Shown one piece after another: positions 37,891-47,374 of a stretch of DNA of 64,000 nt. The notes under the pieces were generated by a model that worked only from the letters and a program-made list of their open reading frames with translations, searched no databases and was not told the DNA's origin. Position 1 is the first letter of the stretch. Every line of letters starts with the position of its first letter. The DNA is from R-RK-3 sp963842775. Its GTDB lineage: Bacteria; Pseudomonadota; Alphaproteobacteria; Rhizobiales; Rhodomicrobiaceae. The stretch spans positions 62,001 through 126,000 of the forward strand of contig CAWJHQ010000004.1 in assembly GCA_963842775.1 (NCBI GenBank), in the 5' to 3' direction. The position numbers and the translations under genes are program-made.

Positions 37891-38862
37891 ATGTCTATTC
37901 TAAACAAGCCTCACTTTCACAATGAAGAAGCCGCTTTCGCGCGCCTTGAGGCTTTGCTCTGGCCGAATGGTCCTGTTTGCCCGAGCTGCGGCAACAGTGA
38001 GCGCATCTACGTTCTAGAAGGCGTCCGCAGCAAGCCGAGCAAGAAGAACCCGGAAGGCATCGTTCGCCACGGCCTGAAGAAATGCGCCAAGTGCAAGAAG
38101 CAGTTCACGGTTCGCGTCGGCACGGTTTTCGAGAGCAGCCACATTCCGCTGCACAAGTGGTTTCAAGCGGCTCATCTTCTTTGCAGTTCAAAGAAGGGTA
38201 TAAGCTCGCATCAGCTGCACCGCGTTCTGGAAATCACCTATGAGGCGGCTTGGTTCATGGCTCATCGGCTTCGCGAAGCTATGCGCTCAGGTAATCTTGC
38301 CCCGATGGGCGGCTCTGGCGGCATCGTTGAGGCTGATGAAACCTTCATTGGTCAGAAGAAAGGCGCGAAGCCGAAGGGTGAGAAGAAGGGGCGCGGTTAT
38401 GCCCACAAGCATGCAGTGCTCGCGCTTGTGGAGCGTGGCGGCGAGGTTCGCACGGTTCATGTTGACGATATCAAGGCCAAGACCGTTGTCCCGATCTTGA
38501 AGGCAAACATCGCCCGCGAAGCTCGCGTAATGACGGATGAAGCTGGCCAGTATTTGTATCTTAAGAACGACTTTGCCGAACATGGCGTGGTTCGCCACGG
38601 TCAGGGTGAATACGTCCGTGGAGATATTCACACCAACACGCTAGAAGGCTATTTCTCAATTTTCAAGCGTGGCATGAAGGGCGTATATCAGCACTGTTCT
38701 GAGAAGCATTTGAACCGCTATCTAGCCGAATTCGAATTCCGTTATAACAACCGCGTTGCGTTTGGCATTGATGACGATATGCAGCACCACCGCAGCGCTG
38801 CGAGGTCATCAAAGGCAAACGCCTCACGCGTAGGAAGGTCTACGTGCAAGCCTGAGGCATGA
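37891..38862 (+). CDS. IS1595-family transposase
   Basis: The protein has 323 residues. An N-terminal zinc ribbon (CPSCGNS, KKCAKCKKQF) precedes a DDE-type core: VEADETFIGQKKG (first Asp), VMTDEAGQYLYL and HTNTLEGYFSIFKRGMKGVYQH (Asn-Thr-xx-Glu), then EFEFRYNNRV. The last 40 codons look shifted: two close indels near 38785 and 38805 would restore ALRG and IKGKRLTRRK, with a stop at 38853-38855. Confidence 0.88.
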   Translation: MSILNKPHFHNEEAAFARLEALLWPNGPVCPSCGNSERIYVLEGVRSKPSKKNPEGIVRHGLKKCAKCKKQFTVRVGTVFESSHIPLHKWFQAAHLLCSSKKGISSHQLHRVLEITYEAAWFMAHRLREAMRSGNLAPMGGSGGIVEADETFIGQKKGAKPKGEKKGRGYAHKHAVLALVERGGEVRTVHVDDIKAKTVVPILKANIAREARVMTDEAGQYLYLKNDFAEHGVVRHGQGEYVRGDIHTNTLEGYFSIFKRGMKGVYQHCSEKHLNRYLAEFEFRYNNRVAFGIDDDMQHHRSAARSSKANASRVGRSTCKPEA

Positions 38863-38926
38863 TCCGTAGTGAAGTGAGTCAGTATTTGCAAACTCGTTAG
38901 ACCGACTGCTAGCGACCAAGAAGCAA

Positions 38927-39241
38927 ATGGTCGGGGAGCCAGCTTGGGACAAAGGCCCGCGCTACGAAACAGAGGGGCAGCTCAGATTTTTGCAGACGCT
39001 GGAGATCAGGAGAAGATTGCCGAGATTAGAAATCGTAATTGATAGCTATCCATCGGTTCATGGAATCAAGTTTTCTATAGGGTTAGTCTATAATGTAGAG
39101 CTAGTGCGCGTTGATTACGGCAAGCATGTATTTCATGTAAATCAACAATCACTCCCTGACGGCGTGAACTTTGTTATTGCCTGGACGTGCTCGCATTCGT
39201 CCTCGTCGGCGCGCCGACCGCACTTTTTCTCACCCCTGTAG
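38927..39241 (+). CDS. Hypothetical passenger ORF behind the transposase
   Basis: The protein has 104 residues and lower GC than the neighbours. The first 80 residues (LRFLQTLEIRRRLPRLEIVI, DSYPSVHGIKFSIGLVYNVE) look like a genuine small protein. The last 20 residues (SHSSSSARRPHFF) look like frame noise. The change of character is at about 39178, where another frame becomes protein-like. I do not recognise the family. Confidence 0.4.
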   Translation: MVGEPAWDKGPRYETEGQLRFLQTLEIRRRLPRLEIVIDSYPSVHGIKFSIGLVYNVELVRVDYGKHVFHVNQQSLPDGVNFVIAWTCSHSSSSARRPHFFSPL

Positions 39242-39348
39242 TCGCGATTGTGGCCGGTGTGGGAACTGCCTGGGCGTATACCCGGTCAGTTCCAGAAGGT
39301 TGGAAGACACCTTTGGAAGCGCATGAGGAGAATTGGAACAAAGGGTAA
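39178..39348 (+). pseudogene. C-terminal fragment of an unidentified membrane protein
   Basis: A frame with no start reads LDVLAFVLVGAPTALFLTPV, VAIVAGVGTAWAYTRSVP, then EGWKTPLEAHEENWNKG and a TAA at 39346-39348. Two hydrophobic helices and a charged tail look like a real C-terminus. It overlaps the end of the passenger ORF in another frame, so it may be its frameshifted continuation or a separate remnant. Confidence 0.4.
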
Positions 39349-39357
39349 AATTGCAAG

Positions 39358-39393
39358 GCAGCGCTAGCCCTGGCATGCAGCGCTAGCCCTGGC
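39358..39393 (+). repeat. 17-bp direct repeat at the junction to DUF1772 copy 2
   Basis: GCAGCGCTAGCCCTGGC occurs at 39358-39374 and again at 39377-39393, with two bases between. The second copy runs into the homology with DUF1772 copy 1. It may be the scar of a slipped or illegitimate recombination. Confidence 0.8.
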
Positions 39394-39656
39394 CATTGTC
39401 TTGCGCGGTGAACGCCGTCCGATGATCTGGGCCGTCGCGGCGCTTCTGTGCATTGTGGGCGCCCAGCTCATCTTTTGGACCTATACCTACCCGGCCAATG
39501 TCGCGACCGAGAATTCGGACGCGGATTCCACCGAACTGGGAAGAGCTGCGCGGCCAATGGGAATATTCCCACGCTGCGGGCTCAATTTTCACCCTCGCCT
39601 CGGTACTGGCGCTGGTGATGTCCGTTCTCTCCTGGGCCTCAGGCAGGCGCGGCTGA
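39384..39656 (+). pseudogene. DUF1772-like membrane protein, copy 2, 3' half only
   Basis: The segment repeats 37607-37815: by hand comparison about 79% identity over the first 63 bases and about 96% over the next 138. It then continues to a proper end (AAGSIFTLASVLALVMSVLS, WASGRRG, stop at 39654-39656). The N-terminal half is missing. It carries an extra base near 39514, at the same place as copy 1. It converges on degP. Confidence 0.65.
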
Positions 39657-39662
39657 ACGCGC

Positions 39663-41182
39663 CTATTCGCCGATCTCGACGGTGACGAAGCTCATCTCGC
39701 CTTGATGATCCGCGACGAGAAGCAGCGCACTCCTCCGCTTCAGCTTACGCAAGGCATCGAGGCGCGCATTCAACTCCCCAGGCGACTTGACCTTCTCATG
39801 CGTCACCTCGACGACGACATCGCCCGGTTTCACTTCTGATTCAGCGACGGTGCTCTCCGGGTCGACCTCGGTGATCACAACGCCCTGAATAGCTCGCTCG
39901 ATGCTGTAGCGTGAGCGCAGTTCGTCGCTCATCTCCGCAAAAGTGAGCCCCAGTGAGGATTTCTTGCGGGGCGTTTCGATCTGATCGTCCTTTTTCGGCT
40001 TATCGCCGCCGGGCTGTTTTCCCTCTTCCTCAAGGCGGCCGACCTTCACCTTCGCTGTTTTCCGCTCGCCCTTGCGCAGGAAGACGATCTCGACCTCCTT
40101 GTCGATCGGCGTCTGAGCGACCAGCTTTGGAAGCTGGCGCATCGCGGTCACGTCCTGGCCGTCGAAGCTCACAACGATGTCGCTGACTTCGATGCCAGCG
40201 GCGGCTGCCGGTCCGTCGGGCGTCACGAAGGCAATCAACGCGCCGCCCGCACGGGCAAGGCCAAGGCTTTCGGCGATTTCATCCGTAACCGTCTGAATGC
40301 GAACGCCGAGCCAGCCGCGCCGCGTCTCGCCATATTGCCGCAGCTGCCCCAAAACCTGAGCCGCGGTGTTGGAGGGAACCGCGAAGCCGATGCCGATCGA
40401 GCCGCCGGTAGGCGAGATGATCGCCGTGTTGATGCCGATGACCTCGCCATCCATGTTGAACAGCGGCCCGCCGGAATTACCGCGATTGATCGCGGCGTCG
40501 GTTTGCAGGAATTCGTCATAGAGTCCGGAATTGATGTCCCGCCGGGTCGCGGATATGACGCCGACCGTGACGGTGCCGCCAAGGCCGAACGGATTGCCGA
40601 TCGCCATGACCCAATCGCCGACGCGCATTTTCACGCTGTCGCCCAGTTTCACGGAGGTCAGCGGCTCCTTGGGCTCAACGCGCAGCAGGGCCAAATCGGT
40701 CTTTGCATCGCGTCCGACGACCTCCACGACCTTAAGCTTCGAGCCGTCGGTGAAGATGGCGGTAATCTCGTCGGCGCCTTCGATCACGTGATTGTTGGTG
40801 ACGATGAAGCCCTTCGGATCGATGACGAAGCCGGAGCCGAGCGAATTGGCCCGCTGCCACCGCCCCCGCGATCCTCCTTGTCGAAGAAATCCTGGAAATA
40901 CTCCTCGAAGGGCGAGCCCTTGGGAACTTCGGGCACCGGAACCGGCTTGGTGTCCTTCATTTTCTGCGTCGTGGAAATATTGACCACGGCATTTTGCAGC
41001 TGCACGGCTATGTCAGCGACCGACGCCGGCCCCCGGCTTTGCGCCAGGGCAGGAACGCCTGGCAGCGCGAAAAGTCCGATACCAACGAGCGCGAGCAACG
41101 CGGCGGCAAGCCGAGCAACCGAGGAGATCGGGCGCGCCGCCGGTCTGGCCCGGTCGGCGAGCAACGCAAATCCTATTGCCAT
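39663..41182 (-). CDS. DegP/HtrA-type periplasmic serine protease, frame-disrupted
   Basis: This periplasmic protease-chaperone has two PDZ domains. The start at 41182 follows a GGA-rich site. A signal segment (LAALLALVGIGLFALPGVPA) leads to VADIAVQLQNAVVNISTTQ. Near 40846 the frame breaks, here by one missing base. It resumes GFVIDPKGFIVTNNHVIEGA (His), then KTDLALLRV (Asp) and RGNSGGPLF (Ser). PDZ1 and PDZ2 follow. The repaired length is about 506 residues. It is the last gene of the hflKC-DUF2065-degP run. Confidence 0.93.
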
Positions 41183-41437
41183 GTCCCCATTCCTATCTCT
41201 CGCGGCGATTGCTTTTGGCTCTGGCCGCAACCTTTACATCAGTGCATTCTAGTTGAAATCAGCCCGGTCTTGGAACGGCAAATCGCCAGCGGCTCATCCG
41301 CCCGCCTTCCGGCGGCCCTATCGCTGGGGCGGCGCGGCGTCACCGCAATGTTGAAGCACGCCCGGGAAACATAAGCAATTCCGCCTGAAACGGGCAGGCG
41401 CCAGAGCAATGCGCTTGATGGAATCACGCAAGACGCT

Positions 41438-41623
41438 CTAGGTCCTCACCAGCCAAACGACAAGCACGCCAACCGCCACAGCTACTGCACCGCCAGTACG
41501 CAATTGCTGCTCCGGCGTCGTCGCGGCCAGTTCCAGCAGGCGAGCGGCAAGGCCCGGGGCGAGGGCCCAAAGCAGGCCCTCGATCACCAGTACCAAGCCG
41601 ACACCGACCAGGAAGTCATTCAT
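41438..41623 (-). CDS. DUF2065 small membrane protein
   Basis: The protein has 61 residues with two hydrophobic helices (FLVGVGLVLVIEGLLWALAP, GAVAVAVGVLVVWLVR) and the typical PGLAARLLELAATTPEQQLR loop. It overlaps the hflC stop by four bases. The family is nearly always linked to hflKC; its role is unknown. Confidence 0.9.
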   Translation of the reverse strand: MNDFLVGVGLVLVIEGLLWALAPGLAARLLELAATTPEQQLRTGGAVAVAVGVLVVWLVRT

Positions 41624-42564
41624 CTCGCCGCTTGCGAGGAGGTCGGCGCAGCCGGAGCCGGAACGCTGGGCCCCCGCTGCGGCGGTGCGAACATCTTCCC
41701 ATTCGGACTATTGAAGTATTGGAAAAACTCCGTATTGGGCGAAATCACCATCCGCGTATCGCTCGATTTCAGCCCTTCTTCATAGGCTTGCATCGACCGG
41801 TAGAAGGCGAAGAAATCCGGGTCCTTGCCGAACGCCTCCGCGTAGATGCGATTCCGCTCGGCATCACCCTCGCCGCGCAGACTTTCAGAATCGCGGTTCG
41901 CATCGGCGATCGTCACCGTCACGCCGCGGTCGGCCGTCGCCTTGATGCGCTTGGCCTGTTCGCTGCCCTCCGCCCGGATTTCGGCCGCTTCCCGCTCGCG
42001 CTCCGTCTTCATCCGCTCGTAGATGGCTTGGCTGTTCGCCTCGGGCAGATCGGCGCGCTTGATGCGGACGTCGACGATCTCGATGCCGAAATTCTTCACT
42101 TCGCCATTCACCCGCTCGGCAATCTGGCGCATCAGCTCTTCGCGCTTCACCTTCACCACGTCGATGAAAGGCGTGCCGCCGAGAACACTGCGCATCGCCG
42201 CATCCATGACGTTGTCGATACGCGCATGCGCACCGGCCTCGTCGGTCAAGGTTTTGAAGAACTGCAGCGGATCGACGATCTTATAGCGGGCGAAGGCATC
42301 GACCTTGAGCCGCTTCTGGTCCGACGCCGTCACTTCTTTCTCGACGATCTCGACATCCAAAATCCGCTTGTCGAAAAATTCCACGGTCTGGACAACCGGC
42401 GTCTTCCAATACAGCCCCGGCTTGGTGATCACCCGCGTCGGATCGCCGAATTCGAGGACCAGCGCCGTCTGTGTCTGGTGGACGATGAAGTAAGCGTTAT
42501 AGGCAATGAATGCCGCTCCGCCCACGATGATGATGAAGACCACGAATGCTGCGTTTCTCATCAC
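41620..42564 (-). CDS. hflC: Protease modulator HflC
   Basis: The protein has 314 residues: one N-terminal transmembrane helix (AAFVVFIIIVGGAAFIAYNA) and an SPFH/band 7 domain (VLEFGDPTRVITKPGLYWKT, DVEIVEKEVTASDQKRL). A coiled coil RMKTEREREAAEIRAEGSEQ follows. Together with HflK it forms the cage around FtsH. It overlaps hflK and DUF2065 by four bases each. Confidence 0.96.
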   Translation of the reverse strand: MMRNAAFVVFIIIVGGAAFIAYNAYFIVHQTQTALVLEFGDPTRVITKPGLYWKTPVVQTVEFFDKRILDVEIVEKEVTASDQKRLKVDAFARYKIVDPLQFFKTLTDEAGAHARIDNVMDAAMRSVLGGTPFIDVVKVKREELMRQIAERVNGEVKNFGIEIVDVRIKRADLPEANSQAIYERMKTEREREAAEIRAEGSEQAKRIKATADRGVTVTIADANRDSESLRGEGDAERNRIYAEAFGKDPDFFAFYRSMQAYEEGLKSSDTRMVISPNTEFFQYFNSPNGKMFAPPQRGPSVPAPAAPTSSQAAR

Positions 42565-43686
42565 TGGCCTCCTGTCGTGCGCTGCGAGCGGTTAAGCTCA
42601 TTGAGGGGTAGATACGGCACCACACCTTGGCTGTTGGCGCTGTTGTCGATGATGATCTTCTCCGTACCGCCAAAGACCCGCTCCATAGTTTCCAGGAACA
42701 TGCGCTTGCGGGTCACTTCCGGCGCCTTGGCATATTCCTCATAAACCTTGAGGAAGCGATCCGTGCGGCCCGTGGCCTCGGCGACGGTCTGCTGCTTATA
42801 GGCTTCCGCGCCCTGCAGGATGCGCTGCGCATCGCCTCGCGCTTCCGGCACGACCCGATTGGCATAGGCGTCGGCCTCGTTCTGCAGCCGTTCATTGTCG
42901 GCGCGTGCGGCCTGCACGTCGCGGAAGGCGGCAATCACTTCGGAGGGCGGGTCGACCTTCTGCATCTGAACCTGCGTAATATCGACGCCGGCGCCATAGT
43001 GATCGAGGGTCCTCTGCATCAATCCGCGAACAGATTCTTCGGTCTCGTGGCGGCTGCGGGTCAGGATCGGCTGAATGTTGTTCTGGCCGACGATTTCGCG
43101 CATGGCGCTCTCGGCGACGTCCTTGACGGTCGCCTCCGGGTTCTGGATGTTGAACAGAAATTCTGCGGCGTTCTTGATGTTCCAGAGCACGACGAAATCG
43201 ACATCGACGATGTTTTCGTCACCGGTCAGCATCAGGCTTTCTTCGGGAACGTCGCGCACGACGCTGCTGGTCGATGTTCCGAAGACGCTGGAACCGTACG
43301 GAGGCGCGCATGCCCACTTCGACGCGGTTGACGTTCGTCACCGCCGGCAGGTAGACGGTCTCGATCGGATAGGGCAAGCGAAATTTCAGGCCTGGCGACA
43401 GCTTGCGGTGCAGTTCGCCGAACCGCAGCACCACGCCTTCCTGATTTGGCTGCACGCTGACCGTGAACGAGTAAAACCCGACCACCGCCGCGACCACCAG
43501 CAGGATCAGCGCCAGAAAACCACCGCCGATGCTGCCGCCGGGCATTGCCTGCTTCAGGCGATCCTGACTGCGCTTCAAAATCTCTTCAAGATCCGGGGAC
43601 TGGCCGCCGCCGGACGGACCCTGGCCCCAGGGTCCTCCGCCGCCTTTCCAGCCGCCCCCGCCGCCGTTTTGACTACTCCAGGGCAT
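42561..43686 (-). CDS. hflK: Protease modulator HflK, frame-disrupted
   Basis: The N-terminus is Gly/Trp-rich (NGGGGGWKGGGGPWGQ). A transmembrane helix (GGFLALILLVVAAVVGFYSF) and the band 7 domain follow. After VEVGMRAS the frame breaks near 43300: removing one G from TCCGTACGG gives YGSSVFGTSTSSVVRDVPEE and joins MLTGDENIVDVDFVVLWNIK. The end has ERVFGGTEKIIID. The repaired length is about 374 residues. Confidence 0.94.
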
Positions 43687-43916
43687 ATTATTCGTCCTTC
43701 ACCGCTCTCTAATCGAGGAACATCCTCGCCGAGCGCGGTTAACACAGGGTTGCGATGGGTTTCAAAGTGAGAAAATTGAGCCGGCGCGCAGTTCGCCGCG
43801 CAATAATTGCGTCGGCGGTGACCAACAAGCCTATCTGATGTAAATCCGGCACAAGGAAACTCAGCTTCAAGGAGAAGAAGCCCTCATATGGCGTGTGCAT
43901 AAGAGGGCGTCAACGT

Positions 43917-44456
43917 CTAAGCCGCGCTATCTGTTCCGGCGCGCGCGAAAATCGAGATTGTATAGTCGAATTCGTCTTTTTCACCGCGCGCGTGATGTTC
44001 GCTCGACACTTCGCGCCAGATCTCACGGTCGAGTTCGGGAAGGCTGACGTCGCCATCCGGCTTTGCATGCACCCGGGTGAAATAGATACGCCCAGCCCGG
44101 GGCAGCAGCGCGGCGTAAATCGCGGCGCCGCCGATGACCATGATTTCCTTGGCGGCGCGCGCCATCGCGCAGTCACCCGCCACCTTCAGCGCCTGTTCGA
44201 CGCTCTCGACGGCTATGGCGCCTTGTGGGGCGTATTCGCGATTATGCGTCAGAACGATATTGTCGCGCTTGGCGAGCGGCTTTTTGAGGGAAGCGAAGGT
44301 TTTCCGGCCCATGATGACGGGCTTGTCCAAGGTAATATCCCGGAAATGCTGCATTTCGGAAGGGATGCGCCACGGCAGGCGTCCCGCCCGCCCAATCACG
44401 CCGTTCTCGGCGACGGCGACAACCAGGGCGACGATCGGATCGATGCCCGGCATCAA
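43917..44456 (-). CDS. folA: Dihydrofolate reductase
   Basis: The enzyme reduces dihydrofolate with NADPH. The 179 residues show VALVVAVAENGVIGRAGRLPW, SEMQHFRDITLDKPVIMGRKTF, IVLTHNREY and EIMVIGGAAIYAALLP. It overlaps thyA by four bases, so the enzyme recycling dihydrofolate is coupled to the enzyme producing it. Confidence 0.96.
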   Translation of the reverse strand: MMPGIDPIVALVVAVAENGVIGRAGRLPWRIPSEMQHFRDITLDKPVIMGRKTFASLKKPLAKRDNIVLTHNREYAPQGAIAVESVEQALKVAGDCAMARAAKEIMVIGGAAIYAALLPRAGRIYFTRVHAKPDGDVSLPELDREIWREVSSEHHARGEKDEFDYTISIFARAGTDSAA

Positions 44457-45247
44457 ACGGCGACCTCCGCCCTGATTGCAGGATGCGGGTGGTAGTCTTC
44501 GACGCGGAAATCATCATAGACGAAATCGAAAAGCGAGCGGACATCGGGGTTGATACTGATCCGCGGTAAGGGACGGGGTTCGCGCTGCAACTGCAGGTCC
44601 GCCTGTTCGATGTGGTTGCTGTAAAGATGCGTATCGCCGAAGGAATGAATGAATTCGCCGGGCCTGTAGCCGGTAACCTGGGCAATCATCAGCGTCAGCA
44701 ACGCGTAGGAGGCGATATTGAAAGGCACGCCGAGAAAAATATCGGCGGAGCGCTGATAGAGCTGGCAGGAGAGCCGCCCGTCGGCGACGTGGAACTGGAA
44801 CAGGCAGTGGCATGGCGGCAGCGCCATGTCATCGACTTCCGCAGGGTTCCAGGCGCTTACAATGTGGCGCCGCGAATATGGATCGGTCTTCAACCCGTGC
44901 AGCAGGCGCGCAATTTGATCGATCGTCCGTCCGTCCGGGGCCGCCCAGGAGCGCCATTGCTTGCCATAGACCGGGCCAAGTTCGCCCGCCTCATCAGCCC
45001 ACTCGTCCCAGATGCCGACGCCGTTTTCCTTCAGATACCGGATGTTTGTGGAGCCCGACAGAAACCATAAAAGCTCATGGATGATTGCCTTCACATGCAG
45101 CTTCTTGGTGGTGAGGAGCGGGAACCCGTCCGCGAGATCGAACCGCAGCTGATGCCCGAATATCCCGACGGTGCCGACGCCGGTGCGGTCGGATCGCGGA
45201 ATGCCTTTCTCGCGAACGAGGCGCAGGAGATCCAGATATTGCTTCAT
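44453..45247 (-). CDS. thyA: Thymidylate synthase
   Basis: The enzyme methylates dUMP to dTMP. It has 264 residues from the ATG at 45247, the same length as the E. coli enzyme; the longer frame upstream is ignored. Motifs are SDRTGVGTVGIFGHQLRFDL, LWFLSGSTNIRYLKENGV, WDEWADEAGELGPVYGKQWR and the active-site Cys in ALPPCHCLFQFHV. YQRSADIFLGVPFNIASYA follows. Confidence 0.97.
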   Translation of the reverse strand: MKQYLDLLRLVREKGIPRSDRTGVGTVGIFGHQLRFDLADGFPLLTTKKLHVKAIIHELLWFLSGSTNIRYLKENGVGIWDEWADEAGELGPVYGKQWRSWAAPDGRTIDQIARLLHGLKTDPYSRRHIVSAWNPAEVDDMALPPCHCLFQFHVADGRLSCQLYQRSADIFLGVPFNIASYALLTLMIAQVTGYRPGEFIHSFGDTHLYSNHIEQADLQLQREPRPLPRISINPDVRSLFDFVYDDFRVEDYHPHPAIRAEVAV

Positions 45248-45368
45248 GGGTCTCATCCTAACGCGAGTCGACCTGCGTTCACAAACCGAGCTTGGACGTT
45301 GTCCGGTGCTTGGCCCCCTCATCAAACGCAGCAGGCCGCGGGCGCGAGGCCTGCTGCCCGCCCATTCA

Positions 45369-46088
45369 TCAGGAGTGGTCGGGCTGAACGCCGAATACGT
45401 CCTCGACCGTCAGTTCGCGCGCCTCTTCCTCGGCCTTCACTCTGTCGGCCTCGCGCCGGCGCACCGTAATATCATCAGTCGTCTGTTCGGCTGAAAGCAG
45501 GGTGCCGACTTCTTCAACTTCGGGTTCGTCGGGCAGACCCGCGTCGCGCCGTTCCTGCTCCTGACGGCGGGCGGCCTTGCGCACTTCGGCGTCCAGATCG
45601 ATCTGCGAGCAAAGGCCGAGCGCCACCGGGTCTTGCGGCTGCAGGTTGGCCGAATTCCAATGGGTGCGCTCGCGGATCGCCTCGATAGTGGGCTTGGTCG
45701 TACCGACGAGGCGCATGATCTGTGAATCGCGCAATTCGCCGTGATGGCGGAGCAGCCAGAGGATGGCGTTCGGGCGGTCATGCCGGCGCGACAGCGGCGT
45801 GTATTTCGGCGCGCGCTTGGTCTTCACCTGCGGAATCTCGACCTTGGACTTGGCAAGCTGCAGGCGGTAGTCGGGGTTGTCCTGCGCCTTCTTGATCTCC
45901 TCGCGGGTGAGCTGGCCGGACGAGATCGGGTCCATACCCTTGATGCCGTGCGCCACGTCGCCATCGGCGATGCCTTTCACTTCGAGCACATGCAGGCCGC
46001 AAAATTCGGCGATCTGGTCAAAAGAGAGCGCAGTATGCTCAACCAGCCAAACGGCCGTCGCCTTGGGCATCAATGGCGTTTGTGTCAT
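45369..46088 (-). CDS. trcR: Cell-cycle transcriptional regulator TrcR (DUF1013)
   Basis: The protein has 239 residues. TAVWLVEHTALSFDQIAEFC and RPNAILWLLRHHGELRDSQI are the two helix-turn-helix-like parts of DUF1013, with KPTIEAIRERTHWNSANLQP after them. In Caulobacter the family member TrcR is a cell-cycle factor associated with RNA polymerase. The C-terminal third is acidic and probably disordered. The gene has its own leader, about 180 bases from the oxidoreductase. Confidence 0.88.
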   Translation of the reverse strand: MTQTPLMPKATAVWLVEHTALSFDQIAEFCGLHVLEVKGIADGDVAHGIKGMDPISSGQLTREEIKKAQDNPDYRLQLAKSKVEIPQVKTKRAPKYTPLSRRHDRPNAILWLLRHHGELRDSQIMRLVGTTKPTIEAIRERTHWNSANLQPQDPVALGLCSQIDLDAEVRKAARRQEQERRDAGLPDEPEVEEVGTLLSAEQTTDDITVRRREADRVKAEEEARELTVEDVFGVQPDHS

Positions 46089-46264
46089 AAATTTCTCCCA
46101 TCTCCTGCAAGGCTCATTGCAGGACTACTTTCGTTAACGATGCGGGGTGGAAGGGCTTCGTTCGCATCAAAGCTCAGATTGGATATATGCGCTATGAGCG
46201 AAAGACGCAAATATTCTTGCGCGGAGGCCCAACAAATTGCGCCGAGAGACCCATTCTGTACGCT

Positions 46265-47260
46265 CTATATGGTTAATATGATTTTACCGATGTGAGCGTT
46301 GGTCTCCATCCGGCGGTGGGCTTCAGCGGCTTGCTCAAGCGGGAACCGGCTGTCGATCACAGGCTTGACCGCGCCCTTTGCGAGCAACGGCCACACATTT
46401 TCCTCCAAACCACGCGCCAACTGTTCCTTGACCTCCATCGGACGCGGCCTGAGCGTCGAACCGGTGAGAGTGATCCGCCTCAACATCAGCCGGGTGAAGT
46501 CCACGGTCGCTTTCGGCCCGGCCTGGAACGCGATCTGGTGAATGCGGCCGTCATCGGCGGCGGTCAGCAAATTGCGCTGGAAATAATCGCCGCCGACCAT
46601 GTCCAGGATCAGATCGACGCCGCGCCCACCCGTTTTCTCCTTCACAACGGCGACGAAGTCCGCCTCGCGATAATTGATGGCGTGATCGGCGCCGAGCCGC
46701 TCGCAAGCGGCGCATTTCTCCGCGCTGCCGGCGGTCGTGAACACCGTCGCCCCGAAGGCCTTGGCGAGCTGAATGGCGGTGGTGCCGATACCGCTGGACC
46801 CGCCGTGGACGAGAAAGCTCTCGCCCGCTTGCAGCCGGCCGCGCACGAACACATTCTGCCACACGGTGAAGAAGGTTTCCGGGAGCGCCGCGGCGTTCAC
46901 TGCGTCGAAACCGGCCGGAAACGGCAGGGCCGCGCGCTCATCGGCGACGCAATATTGCGCATAGCCGCCGCCCGTGACCAGCGCCGCGACTTTGTCACCG
47001 ACGCGAAAACGCGTAACGCCGGCACCCAGTTCGACGATTTCGCCGGCGATCTCCAGTCCGGGGATTTCCGATGCTCCCGGAGGCGGCGGGTAAAGCCCTT
47101 TGCGCTGCATGACATCGGGGCGATTGACCCCGGCTGCCTCGACCCGGACGAGCAATTCCCGAGAGCCCGGCCGCGGCATCGCCGCCTCGAAAGGCTGGAG
47201 CACGTCGGGTCCGCCCGGCTCGGTGATGGCAATGGCCGTCATTTTTGCAGCTAGGGTCAT
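46265..47260 (-). CDS. NAD(P)H:quinone oxidoreductase, zeta-crystallin type
   Basis: The protein has 331 residues from the ATG at 47260. It is a medium-chain dehydrogenase without catalytic zinc: GVNRPDVMQRKGLYPPPPGA, PGLEIAGEIVELGAGV, GESFLVHGGSSGIGTTAIQL (NADPH site) and GGRGVDLILDMVGGDYFQRN. The family reduces quinones or enones. It is divergent from DUF1192. Confidence 0.92.
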   Translation of the reverse strand: MTLAAKMTAIAITEPGGPDVLQPFEAAMPRPGSRELLVRVEAAGVNRPDVMQRKGLYPPPPGASEIPGLEIAGEIVELGAGVTRFRVGDKVAALVTGGGYAQYCVADERAALPFPAGFDAVNAAALPETFFTVWQNVFVRGRLQAGESFLVHGGSSGIGTTAIQLAKAFGATVFTTAGSAEKCAACERLGADHAINYREADFVAVVKEKTGGRGVDLILDMVGGDYFQRNLLTAADDGRIHQIAFQAGPKATVDFTRLMLRRITLTGSTLRPRPMEVKEQLARGLEENVWPLLAKGAVKPVIDSRFPLEQAAEAHRRMETNAHIGKIILTI

Positions 47261-47374
47261 GGGACATGTCCTTCGGGCGATGTTGAATTGGATGGCGTTC
47301 GCGCACCATAATGCGGAAACGCGAAAGCTGCGCGCAAGGCTTTCGCTCCGGCGAATGGATGGAGGCGAATCAAA

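Larger units (their letters stand above)
37817..38862 (+). mobile_element. IS1595-type insertion sequence (ISXO2-like)
   Basis: The left boundary is set by the point where the two DUF1772 copies stop matching (after GGGCTCAATTTT). It carries a promoter and one transposase gene. I did not find an inverted copy of the left end on the right side, so the right boundary is arbitrary and the element may be truncated. Confidence 0.7.

Noticed and set aside
39075..39105. Right inverted repeat of the IS (AGGGTTAGTCTATAATG resembles the inverted left end)
   Set aside because: Only a few bases match and it lies inside the passenger ORF.
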